20,331 nt of DNA from a virus. The notes under the pieces are model-generated. The model searched no databases. It had not been told where the DNA came from and worked only from the letters and a program-made list of their open reading frames with translations. The DNA lies in the IMG/VR virus record IMGVR_UViG_3300024492_000011, positions 1 through 20,331 of that record; one strand, 5' to 3'. Each line of letters starts with the position of its first letter. The stretch's first letter is position 1. Made by a program: the position numbers and the translations under genes. Positions 14,293 through 20,331 of the stretch are shown piece by piece.

Positions 14293-14988
14293 ATGGCCAA
14301 GACGTACAAGCAGATTCAAGAAGAAGCCGACCGGATGTTCGGCAAGGGCGCGAGCCGTGAGAAGTTTGAGTGGCGACAGGAGCAGCAGCGGGTGGCGGGG
14401 CTCTCGGAAGAGAAGCGCCGGCGGGGCGGGATTGCCCGTGGCTGGGATGTCGGCAAGTCGTGGATTCGGCCGGCGGCCCAGTTGACCGCTGGCTTCTTCG
14501 GTGGCCCTGCCGCGGCCTCGGCGGTGGGCGCGGCGATGCGCGGGCTGGATCGCCCGGGCAAGTCGGGCATCGGATTCGATGTCGGGCAGGGCGCTCGCGG
14601 CGCGATGGAGGGCTACCTTACCGGCAGTCTCGGGGCCGGGGCGCGCGGAGCGATGACGCCGGCGACGATTGCGACGGATGCTGGGTTGTCCACGGGGACG
14701 CGGTTGCAGGGGGCTGGGCAGGCGCTCAAGTCCTACTTCCAGCCCGGGATGCAGACGGCTGGGAACCTGGCCAGCTCGGCGTATGAGCTGGCGAAGAAGA
14801 ACCCGATGGCGACTGCTCAGTTCCTGCAAGCTGGCGTCAGTGGCTATCAGGCCGCCCAGCAGGCGCAGTTGGCGGCGGAAGAGGCGGAGTTGGAGCGGAT
14901 GCTACGGGAGGAGGAGGAGGCCCGGCGGCGTCGTCTCGCCCAGCTCTTCGTCCCCGCTTTGCAGGGCCTGTCCACCCAGAACCGATAA
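14293..14988 (+). CDS. Candidate internal virion/DNA ejection protein (231 aa)
   Basis: The protein starts with a basic, amphipathic region (TYKQIQEEADRMFGKG, then EEKRRRGGIARGWDVGKSW). Residues about 60-150 are a Gly/Ala-rich segment with short hydrophobic helices (PAAQLTAGFFGGPAAASAVGAA) that could enter membranes. Residues about 184-220 are a charged helix ending in EEAELERMLREEEEARRRRLAQLF. Length and type resemble P22 gp7 (about 229 aa), the smallest of the three P22 ejection proteins, but I see no sequence signature proving this. It heads a run of four genes of similar composition between fibre and lysis genes. Confidence 0.5.
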   Translation: MAKTYKQIQEEADRMFGKGASREKFEWRQEQQRVAGLSEEKRRRGGIARGWDVGKSWIRPAAQLTAGFFGGPAAASAVGAAMRGLDRPGKSGIGFDVGQGARGAMEGYLTGSLGAGARGAMTPATIATDAGLSTGTRLQGAGQALKSYFQPGMQTAGNLASSAYELAKKNPMATAQFLQAGVSGYQAAQQAQLAAEEAELERMLREEEEARRRRLAQLFVPALQGLSTQNR

Positions 14989-14996
14989 CCTCTCCT
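14989..14996 (+). promoter_or_regulatory. All-pyrimidine gap before the Pro-rich gene
   Basis: All eight bases between stop and ATG are pyrimidines (cctctcct). No Shine-Dalgarno match is seen within the gap, and the end of the upstream gene offers none at a usual distance. Confidence 0.25.
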
Positions 14997-16298
14997 ATGG
15001 CCACTAGTAGCTACGCCAATCTCTTTGGCACGACGGGCAGCGGCAAGAAGCAGGGGGTTGGCTTCGGCAACCTCTTCGGCCAGCAGCAGGCACCAAAGGC
15101 AGTCGCTCAGCCTCAGGATCAGCCGGCGAGGACCTTCGCCCAGATGCAGGCGGCGGGCGAGGCCCGTCCAGCGCCCCAGCAGGTCAGGACGCCAGCCCAG
15201 CCGCCGATGCTTCAGCAGCTGCAAGATCAGTTGCAGATGCCAGTCTTCAAGGCGCAGCCGAAGGCGCCTCCGCCAGCGGGGACGGAGTATGCGGCCCCCG
15301 GCACGACCATCACCACGACGATGGCCCCGGGTGCGGTAAATCCGTACACGGGAGAAGTGCAGCCCCCGGAGCCCAAGAAGCCGAAGGTGCCGGCTGGAGA
15401 GGTGCCGCCAGCAGCGCCCCCGACTGAGGTACCGCCTCCGGCTGCGCCGTTGCCGGAAGAGGTACCGGCCGCTCCGCCGACTGAAGCTCCCCCGACTGAT
15501 GTGCCGCCGACTCCGCCCGCTGAGGCGCCGGACGGTGGGCCGCTGCCGACGGAGGAGGAAAAGAAGCCAACAACCCCCGGACCGTCGGCCGATGTCCCGC
15601 CGTCTGGCCCGCCCTCGCCGTCCAGCGCCTATGATGACCTGATTCGGCAGATTCAGGACATCCTCAAGCAGCCTGCCGGATACTCGAACGAAGAGATGGC
15701 CAAGATTCGTGCGGCGCGGACGGCTGAGTTGGAGGAGACGTTCGGCGCTCAGCGGTCGGCGCTGGAAGAGGAGATGGCCCGTCGCGGGCTCTCGGCTTCG
15801 ACCATCGGGGCCGGGCGGTTCGGTGACCTGGGGGGCCAGCAGGCGCGGGCGCTCTCGACGCTTGAGGCCAACCTGCTCCAGCAGCAGATGGACGCGCAGG
15901 ATCGCGCCCGGGCCCAGCAGCTCACGACGCTGGCGGCACTCTCTGGCCAGCGGGCCGATATCTGGCAGAGTGAGTTGGAGCGTCAGCTCAAGGAAAAGCT
16001 CGGGCTGGCCGAATTCGAGGGGACGATTGGCGGCAAGGAGACGTTGCAGGCGAGAACGCAGCGGATGAACCTTGCCATCCAGTTGGCGCAGGCCATCGCG
16101 GGGTCGAATGACCCGGAGGCCATCAAGAACATCATGCCCTATATCTACCAGATTTTCGGCATCACGCCGCCGCCGAGCGGCGAGGATGACACGGACACGA
16201 CCACCACGACCACGCCGCGCAGTGGCCCAAGCCCGTCTGGTCCGGCGTCTGGCCCAACGGGACCGTCCACCAGTGGCCCAAGGGGAGGGTATAGGTAA
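14997..16298 (+). CDS. Candidate internal virion protein with Pro-rich tether
   Basis: This 433-aa protein has three parts. Residues 1-30 carry two NLFG motifs (YANLFG and GFGNLFG) around a GSGKKQG loop. Residues about 40-205 are Pro/Gln/Ala-rich and surely disordered, with runs of PPTEVPP and PPTDVPP type. Residues about 215-400 are helical (ETFGAQRSALEEEMARRGLSASTIGAGRFGDLGGQQARALSTLEANLLQQQ), a pattern common in phage structural proteins of ejection or tail type. The final 30 residues are again Pro/Ser/Thr-rich. Position and architecture suggest a virion protein that unfolds to pass the portal. Its stop shares one base with the next ATG (TAATG). Confidence 0.5.
   Translation: MATSSYANLFGTTGSGKKQGVGFGNLFGQQQAPKAVAQPQDQPARTFAQMQAAGEARPAPQQVRTPAQPPMLQQLQDQLQMPVFKAQPKAPPPAGTEYAAPGTTITTTMAPGAVNPYTGEVQPPEPKKPKVPAGEVPPAAPPTEVPPPAAPLPEEVPAAPPTEAPPTDVPPTPPAEAPDGGPLPTEEEKKPTTPGPSADVPPSGPPSPSSAYDDLIRQIQDILKQPAGYSNEEMAKIRAARTAELEETFGAQRSALEEEMARRGLSASTIGAGRFGDLGGQQARALSTLEANLLQQQMDAQDRARAQQLTTLAALSGQRADIWQSELERQLKEKLGLAEFEGTIGGKETLQARTQRMNLAIQLAQAIAGSNDPEAIKNIMPYIYQIFGITPPPSGEDDTDTTTTTTPRSGPSPSGPASGPTGPSTSGPRGGYR
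15358..15620 (+). repeat. Proline-rich low-complexity tract
   Basis: This in-frame low-complexity stretch encodes repeated PP-T-E/D-V-PP and A-PP units for about 85 residues. The DNA shows imperfect repeats of ccg-act-gag type codons. It is probably a disordered tether in the encoded virion protein. Confidence 0.6.
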
Positions 16299-17416
16299 TG
16301 GCACGCCGGGGTAATCGTGGAGTGGCCTTACAGGCGGCGCTGAGCGCCATCTCGGGGGGCCTGAGCGGGTACGCCCGCCAGCAGGAGATGCAGCGGGAGC
16401 AGGATCGGCTGAAGGCACAGGAAGAGCGGCAGAAGTCTCGGGACATCTTCGACCTGATGCAGGCTGGGTTTATGCGGCCAGAGGAGCTGACCCAGCGGCA
16501 GCAGGCCGTGACGCGGCAGGGGGGCGAGGTCGCCTCGCAGGCGCTGATGTCCGCCCTCAACCCGCGGGCGGGAGCGCCGATGACCGCCGTGAGCGGGCAG
16601 GGCGTGGGGGCGCTGTCGGAGGCGCTGGCTACGGCCGGTCGCGCGCCGGCCCAGCGGCTGACCTACGGCGGGCAGGAGTTCGTCCGGGCCGAGGCGCCGA
16701 CAGCACGGCAGGAGCGGCTGGCTGGGCTGGAATACGAGCGCGACCTGATGAAGACGCGGGCGGAGAGCCGACTCCGCGCGGAAGAGCGGGCCGAGGATCG
16801 CCAGTCCCGCAAGGAGCAGGCGGAGGCCAACGCGAAGCTCCAGCGGGACCTCACGCAGATGCGGATTGATGCGAGTCGGTCGCTGGCAGCGGTTCGAGCC
16901 GATGAGGAGGCTGGCAAGCCGCCGGCACGGCCGACTGAGGCGCAGGAGAAGAGCTTCCTCTTCGCCCAGCGCATGGCGGCGGCCAATCCAATCATCGAGC
17001 AGTACGGCCCGAAGGCGCGACTGGATCGCATCTCTGCGGCACTGGCCGCGGACAATGCGGTGACCCGGGCGATTGCCAACCGGATGCTAAACGACGAGGA
17101 GCAGCAGCTGGTGGTGGCGATTCGCCAGTTTGCCGAGCCGATTCTTCGCAAGAACACCGGCGCGGCGTTCAACAAGGAAGAAATCGGCTGGGTCGAGTCG
17201 CAGGTCATCCCGGTGTCCGGCGACTCTGAGGCGACCCAGAAGTACAAGTCGGCCTCGCGGATGCGTGAGCTGGAGACGTTCAACAACATCGCGCTTCCGG
17301 CGTCCCGGTACTATTCTCAGTTCGGTGCGGCGAGTGGCGCGGTCCAGCCTGCCGGACGACCGACGGCTGCCACGACCACCCGCCGTCCTCCGCCCTACAA
17401 CCCGGATGAATACTAA
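16298..17416 (+). CDS. Candidate internal virion protein (372 aa, coiled coil)
   Basis: The protein starts at an ATG sharing one base with the upstream stop, nine bases after AGGGGAGG, one of the best ribosome-binding sites in the window. The basic N-terminus (ARRGNRGVALQAALSAISGGLSGYARQQ) leads into a charged helix (EMQREQDRLKAQEERQKSRDIFDLMQAG). A second long coiled coil spans about residues 140-205 (MKTRAESRLRAEERAEDRQSRKEQAEANAKLQRDL). The C-terminal half has shorter helices and ends in a Thr/Pro/Arg-rich tail, with YNPDEY at the end. No enzymatic motif is seen. The call is positional. Confidence 0.48.
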   Translation: MARRGNRGVALQAALSAISGGLSGYARQQEMQREQDRLKAQEERQKSRDIFDLMQAGFMRPEELTQRQQAVTRQGGEVASQALMSALNPRAGAPMTAVSGQGVGALSEALATAGRAPAQRLTYGGQEFVRAEAPTARQERLAGLEYERDLMKTRAESRLRAEERAEDRQSRKEQAEANAKLQRDLTQMRIDASRSLAAVRADEEAGKPPARPTEAQEKSFLFAQRMAAANPIIEQYGPKARLDRISAALAADNAVTRAIANRMLNDEEQQLVVAIRQFAEPILRKNTGAAFNKEEIGWVESQVIPVSGDSEATQKYKSASRMRELETFNNIALPASRYYSQFGAASGAVQPAGRPTAATTTRRPPPYNPDEY

Positions 17417-18888
17417 TGGCCAACGGTGACCCGACGACGCCGCGGAAGGACCCGACGCAGGCGATGCTGGAAAATATCCGCTTTATGCGGGAGAACGGGT
17501 ATTCGGCGGAGGAGATTAACGCCGAAATTCAGCGGTGGGCTCCGAAGATTGCGGCGTTCAACGCGGCCGAGATGCAGCGCGAGGACCCGATGGGGCTGGC
17601 CGAGATGTCCCCCGCCGCGGCAAATATCAAGGCGGGCGCTAGGGCAGGACTAGAGGCGCTCCAGACGGTGGCCGCTGGGTTCCCTGGCGCTCAGCTGGCG
17701 ATGTCCGGTCTGCGGGCCGCGACCAGTGGCGTCCCGCTGGAAGAGGCCAAGCGGCAGATTCAGGCGGAGACGACTGATGTGCCAGTGGCCTCGGCGGTTG
17801 GCCGGATGGCGGGCGGCCTGCCCCTGATGGCCGCTGGAGGGGCAATAGCGGGCCGTGCCCCGCAGGCCCTGCGTGGGGCGCTACAGGCCGCTGGGAGGCT
17901 GCCAGTGGCGCGATCGGGTGCGGCGCGACTGATGGGGGGTGGCGCTGGCCTCGCGGCTGGCGAGCAACTCCTCTCCGGGGCGCCTGGCATGGAGGGGCGT
18001 CGGCTGGAGTCGGCGCTTGAGGCTGGGGCGGTTGGGGCGGTTGCCGCGCCGGCCTTGGCTGGGGCAACCCGACTTGGGTTTGCCCTTACCGACTTAGCTA
18101 AGGCGATGGGGACGCCATCTACCGACGTGCTAGAGGATGCGATGAAGCAGGCGCTCCGAGCGAGGACTGCACCGATGTATCAGGCGGCGGAGGCTGCCGG
18201 CCGGGTTACGCAGGGCCCAGCGCAGACGTTTGGTCAGGCCGGCATCCGTGAGTATGTCGATGACATCCTTAGTAGCCCATCGTTCCGAGAGAAGTACCCC
18301 AACCCGAGCCAGCAGGATATCCTGAAGGCGGTGCGGGAGCATATCATCGACGTGCAAAAGGCCGCCGAGAACGCGGCGGTCAGCCAAGCCGGGACGGGCG
18401 CTCAGCGCGTGAGGGCGGCGACGCGCCTCTCTGGCGAGGACGCGCAAGTGCTGGCTAGGCGGCTATTGGATGAGTCGGATTATTTCACGCAGGGTCTATA
18501 TCGACAGGCCGTGACTGAGACGGCGCGTGGCAAGGCCGCGCAGCAGGCTGGGGTCTATGCCAGTGAGGTCGCTAGTCCGGTGATACGCGGCACTCGCGTC
18601 CCCGCCAAAAAGATTGGAGCGCGTGGGTTCGCGCCATTCGCCCGCAAGATCCCCAAGATGTCTCCAGAGGAAGTGCAGGCGGCCCTGCCGATGGCACGCG
18701 CTGAGCTGGCACAGGCGGTCAAGATAAGCCCAGATATCCAAGAGGCGTTCGGGATTCCCCGGGCTATCGCAGCCCCGTTCCGGGCGCGTAAGATTCTTGG
18801 CCCTCTGGAAGAGGCCGCCGCTGGCCGTCCGTTGATGCAGCCGAGTACGCTGAAGGATTACCTGCTCGCCGCGGGGATTGGTTACTGA
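17416..18888 (+). CDS. Candidate internal virion/ejection protein (490 aa)
   Basis: The start shares one base with the upstream stop (TAATG). Residues 12-45 are helical (MLENIRFMRENGYSAEEINAEIQRW). Residues about 75-225 are extremely Ala/Gly-rich, with several stretches long enough to cross a membrane (GLPLMAAGGAIAG, LMGGGAGLAAGEQLL, AGAVGAVAAPALAGA). Residues 230-490 are more ordinary and helical (YVDDILSSPSFREKYPNPSQQDILKAVREHIIDV). Such a split suggests a membrane-inserting part of the ejection channel, as proposed for large internal proteins of podophages. The 3' third uses rarer codons, for example a TTA leucine at 18094, and looks less GC-rich, hinting at mosaic origin. Confidence 0.5.
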   Translation: MANGDPTTPRKDPTQAMLENIRFMRENGYSAEEINAEIQRWAPKIAAFNAAEMQREDPMGLAEMSPAAANIKAGARAGLEALQTVAAGFPGAQLAMSGLRAATSGVPLEEAKRQIQAETTDVPVASAVGRMAGGLPLMAAGGAIAGRAPQALRGALQAAGRLPVARSGAARLMGGGAGLAAGEQLLSGAPGMEGRRLESALEAGAVGAVAAPALAGATRLGFALTDLAKAMGTPSTDVLEDAMKQALRARTAPMYQAAEAAGRVTQGPAQTFGQAGIREYVDDILSSPSFREKYPNPSQQDILKAVREHIIDVQKAAENAAVSQAGTGAQRVRAATRLSGEDAQVLARRLLDESDYFTQGLYRQAVTETARGKAAQQAGVYASEVASPVIRGTRVPAKKIGARGFAPFARKIPKMSPEEVQAALPMARAELAQAVKISPDIQEAFGIPRAIAAPFRARKILGPLEEAAAGRPLMQPSTLKDYLLAAGIGY

Positions 18889-19463
18889 TGCCCGACTCCC
18901 TCATCCCCAAGGATCGCCTCAAGGTCCCGGCGGATAAGACCGTGGTGCGTGGGCACCTGCCCTACAGGCCCCCGCCGCCCGAGGTCGTCCGGGCCCAGTT
19001 GCTGGACGAGGCGTTGCAGATGGTGGCCCCGCGGGAAGGGTTCCGGGAGCGGGCGTACCGGGACCCGGCGGGCGTGTGGACGGTCGGCTATGGCGAGACG
19101 GGGCCGTCGGTCGGCCCTGGTACGACCCGGAGCCGGGAGGCAGCGCTCAACTTCCTTCGTGGGCGCTTGGCCGAGGACGCGGCGATGCTGGAGCGTCAGC
19201 GGGTGCCACTGAGTCCCGGCCTCCTCTCGGCCACCTATAACCTCGGCCCGACCAAACTCCGGCGCTATGGCGTCATCGAGGCGCTCCGGGCTGGCGAGTA
19301 CGACCGGGGCGCGGACATTCTGGAGACGGCGACGAAGGCGCGGGTGCGGGGGCGGTTGCGGGACCTGCCGGGGCTCGTGGAGCGGCGGCAGGCGGAGGCG
19401 ATGAGTATTCGGAAGTCTGACCCTAACGATCCGCTCGGCATTTTTCGGACCGGGCAGGAGTAA
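18888..19463 (+). CDS. Phage lysozyme (GH24, T4-type endolysin)
   Basis: This 191-aa enzyme would cut the N-acetylmuramic acid to N-acetylglucosamine bond of peptidoglycan. The GH24 catalytic pattern is complete: E50 (REGF), D59 (YRDP) and T65 (WTVGYG), with the same spacing as T4 lysozyme E11, D20 and T26. The C-terminal motif DLPGLVERRQAEAMSI matches the family's GLxxRRxxE end. There is no signal peptide or anchor, so it would need a holin, and two membrane genes follow. The 45 residues before the domain (KVPADKTVVRGHLPYRPPPPEVVRAQ) are unusual for T4-type endolysins and could link it to the virion. The start shares a base with the preceding stop (TGATG). Confidence 0.88.
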   Translation: MPDSLIPKDRLKVPADKTVVRGHLPYRPPPPEVVRAQLLDEALQMVAPREGFRERAYRDPAGVWTVGYGETGPSVGPGTTRSREAALNFLRGRLAEDAAMLERQRVPLSPGLLSATYNLGPTKLRRYGVIEALRAGEYDRGADILETATKARVRGRLRDLPGLVERRQAEAMSIRKSDPNDPLGIFRTGQE

Positions 19464-19465
19464 CG

Positions 19466-19747
19466 ATGGCACAGGATAAGAACAGCATCATGCTCGTGGT
19501 CGCCGGCTTCTTCGGGAGCCTCATCGCCGTGGGCAAAGCCAGCCACGGCAATATGCGGGACAACCTCCTCGCCATCAGCGCGGGGACGAGCAGCGCCTAC
19601 TTCCTGACGCCCGTGGTCTTTTCGCTCACGGGCATCGAGGCCAGCCAGCAGACGATGAGCGCGATGGCGTTTCTCCTCGGAGTGCTGGGCCAGCGTGGGG
19701 TCGAGATTGTCATTGGCAAAATCTTCCCGGAGACGAAAGATGCTTGA
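19466..19747 (+). CDS. Holin-like membrane protein (three predicted spans)
   Basis: This 93-aa protein shows hydrophobic stretches at about residues 8-23 (IMLVVAGFFGSLIAVG), 34-54 (LLAISAGTSSAYFLTPVVFSL) and 63-84 (MSAMAFLLGVLGQRGVEIVIGK). The N-terminal AGFFGSL and the middle ISAGTSSAYFLTP resemble phage holins of the LydA-like type, from memory. It directly follows the lysozyme, two bases after its stop, with GGAG before the start. It would make the inner-membrane hole that lets the lysozyme out. It overlaps the next gene by eight bases. Confidence 0.72.
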   Translation: MAQDKNSIMLVVAGFFGSLIAVGKASHGNMRDNLLAISAGTSSAYFLTPVVFSLTGIEASQQTMSAMAFLLGVLGQRGVEIVIGKIFPETKDA

Positions 19748-20072
19748 CCGGCTGAACCTCTTCGCTAACGCGGTAATGACGCTCGCCTCCGCCGCGTTCT
19801 ACATTATGATTTTTACGAAAGCCGCGCCGGGGTTCGATGCGACGCAGCACCTTCGGCCCCGGTCGTACTGGACCGTGCGGGTGGGGCTCTCGTTCTTTGT
19901 GGCCGGGAGCCTGCTGGCGACGCTGACGATGCCCGAAGTGTCGGTGTCGCAGTTCACGCGCAACGTCGGGACGGCCATCCTGTTCGCGTGGGCGGCGCTC
20001 TACCACGCCAAGAAGTGGGGCGTGATTGCCGCGCCGCGTCGCAAGACTGGTAGCATCCCGGTGGTCAGATGA
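19740..20072 (+). CDS. Second small membrane protein of the lysis cassette
   Basis: This 110-aa protein starts at ATG 19740; the frame is open upstream to a GTG at 19695, but that part lies in the holin gene. Spans are visible at about residues 6-26 (NLFANAVMTLASAAFYIMIF), 45-64 (VRVGLSFFVAGSLLATLTM) and 75-90 (VGTAILFAWAALYHAKK), with a basic tail (PRRKTG). It could be an antiholin, a second holin or another lysis-timing protein. I see no lipobox or periplasmic coiled coil, so it is not a spanin. Its stop overlaps the amidase start as ATGA. Confidence 0.62.
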   Translation: MLDRLNLFANAVMTLASAAFYIMIFTKAAPGFDATQHLRPRSYWTVRVGLSFFVAGSLLATLTMPEVSVSQFTRNVGTAILFAWAALYHAKKWGVIAAPRRKTGSIPVVR

Positions 20073-20331
20073 GTTGCACCCACCCGTCCCCGAACCACAA
20101 CACGCGGGGCGCACAGGCGGTCAAGGTCATCGTCCTCCACGCCGATGCCAGCCCGAACGAGAAGGGGTGCCTGTCGTGGCTCCAGTCGAGCGAGTCGAAG
20201 GTCAGCTACCACGCGCTCGTCGGGCGTGACGGCAAGGTCTACACCGTGGTCCCGTACGACCGCCGGGCGTGGCACGCGGGCAAGAGCGAGTGGAACGGCC
20301 ACAAGGACGTGAACGGCGTCTCGGTGGGCCT
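20069..20331 (+). CDS. N-acetylmuramoyl-L-alanine amidase (Amidase_2), 3' partial
   Basis: The frame is open to the right edge; 87 full codons are visible. VIVLHADAS places the first zinc-ligand histidine at H24. SYHALVGRDGKVYTVVPYDRRAWHAGKSEWNG (residues 46-77) is the classic Amidase_2/PGRP core: Y47-H48, the dG-turn, and the W68-H69-A-G substrate loop as in T7 lysozyme. The later zinc ligands (H122 and C130 in T7) lie beyond the window. It would cleave the bond between muramic acid and L-alanine. The ATGA overlap with the upstream membrane gene places it in the same lysis cassette as the GH24 enzyme. Confidence 0.85.
   Translation, partial: MSCTHPSPNHNTRGAQAVKVIVLHADASPNEKGCLSWLQSSESKVSYHALVGRDGKVYTVVPYDRRAWHAGKSEWNGHKDVNGVSVG

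Overview
The window looks like the virion-structure and lysis part of a tailed double-stranded DNA phage or prophage with a short (podovirus-type) tail. It is GC-rich, mostly in the 60-70% range by eye, so the host is probably a high-GC bacterium; nothing here lets me name it. All 22 protein genes I can support lie on the plus strand and are tightly packed. Most junctions overlap by 1, 4 or 8 bases or have a gap under 30 bases, and I see no convincing internal promoter. There are no tRNA, rRNA, CRISPR, insertion-sequence or integrase signals. No tape-measure, major tail tube or sheath gene is visible, which is the main reason for the short-tail call. The layout (portal of about 740 aa, scaffold, coat of about 435 aa, adaptor, beta-propeller nozzle, several ejection-type proteins) parallels phage P22. 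The terminase must lie outside the window.

Layout. Positions 1-3314 hold the 3' part of a large modular adhesin or tail protein (left end cut by the window edge), built from four copies of a beta-sandwich-like module, one of which sits inside another. Positions 3311-3945 hold two small genes, one of them a membrane protein. Positions 3946-8628 are the head genes: portal, scaffold and major capsid protein. A strong hairpin follows the capsid gene. Positions 8685-9515 hold two small unknown genes, probably head or connector accessories. Positions 9535-11744 encode the head-tail adaptor and a beta-propeller-like tail nozzle. Positions 11745-13388 encode a tail fibre ending in a self-cleaving S74-type chaperone domain, followed at once by an 87-aa stand-alone relative of that fibre's N-terminal domain.

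Positions 13654-14272 hold three tiny basic proteins of families common in environmental phages but without known function. Positions 14293-18888 encode four Ala/Gly- and coiled-coil-rich proteins that fit internal virion (DNA ejection) proteins. Positions 18888-20331 are a lysis cassette: GH24 lysozyme, two small membrane proteins (holin and a second holin-like protein), and a peptidoglycan amidase cut by the right edge.

How the genes work together: scaffold and coat would build the procapsid on the portal. The adaptor and nozzle would close the filled head. The fibre and the large modular adhesin would contact the host surface, and the internal proteins would leave the head to carry DNA across the envelope. 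The lysis genes would release progeny. The points I find most worth a second look are the nested-module adhesin, the stand-alone copy of the fibre anchor domain, a perfect 22-base palindrome inside the fibre gene, pyrimidine-rich leaders instead of Shine-Dalgarno sites before several genes including the capsid gene, and the tiny-protein cluster.
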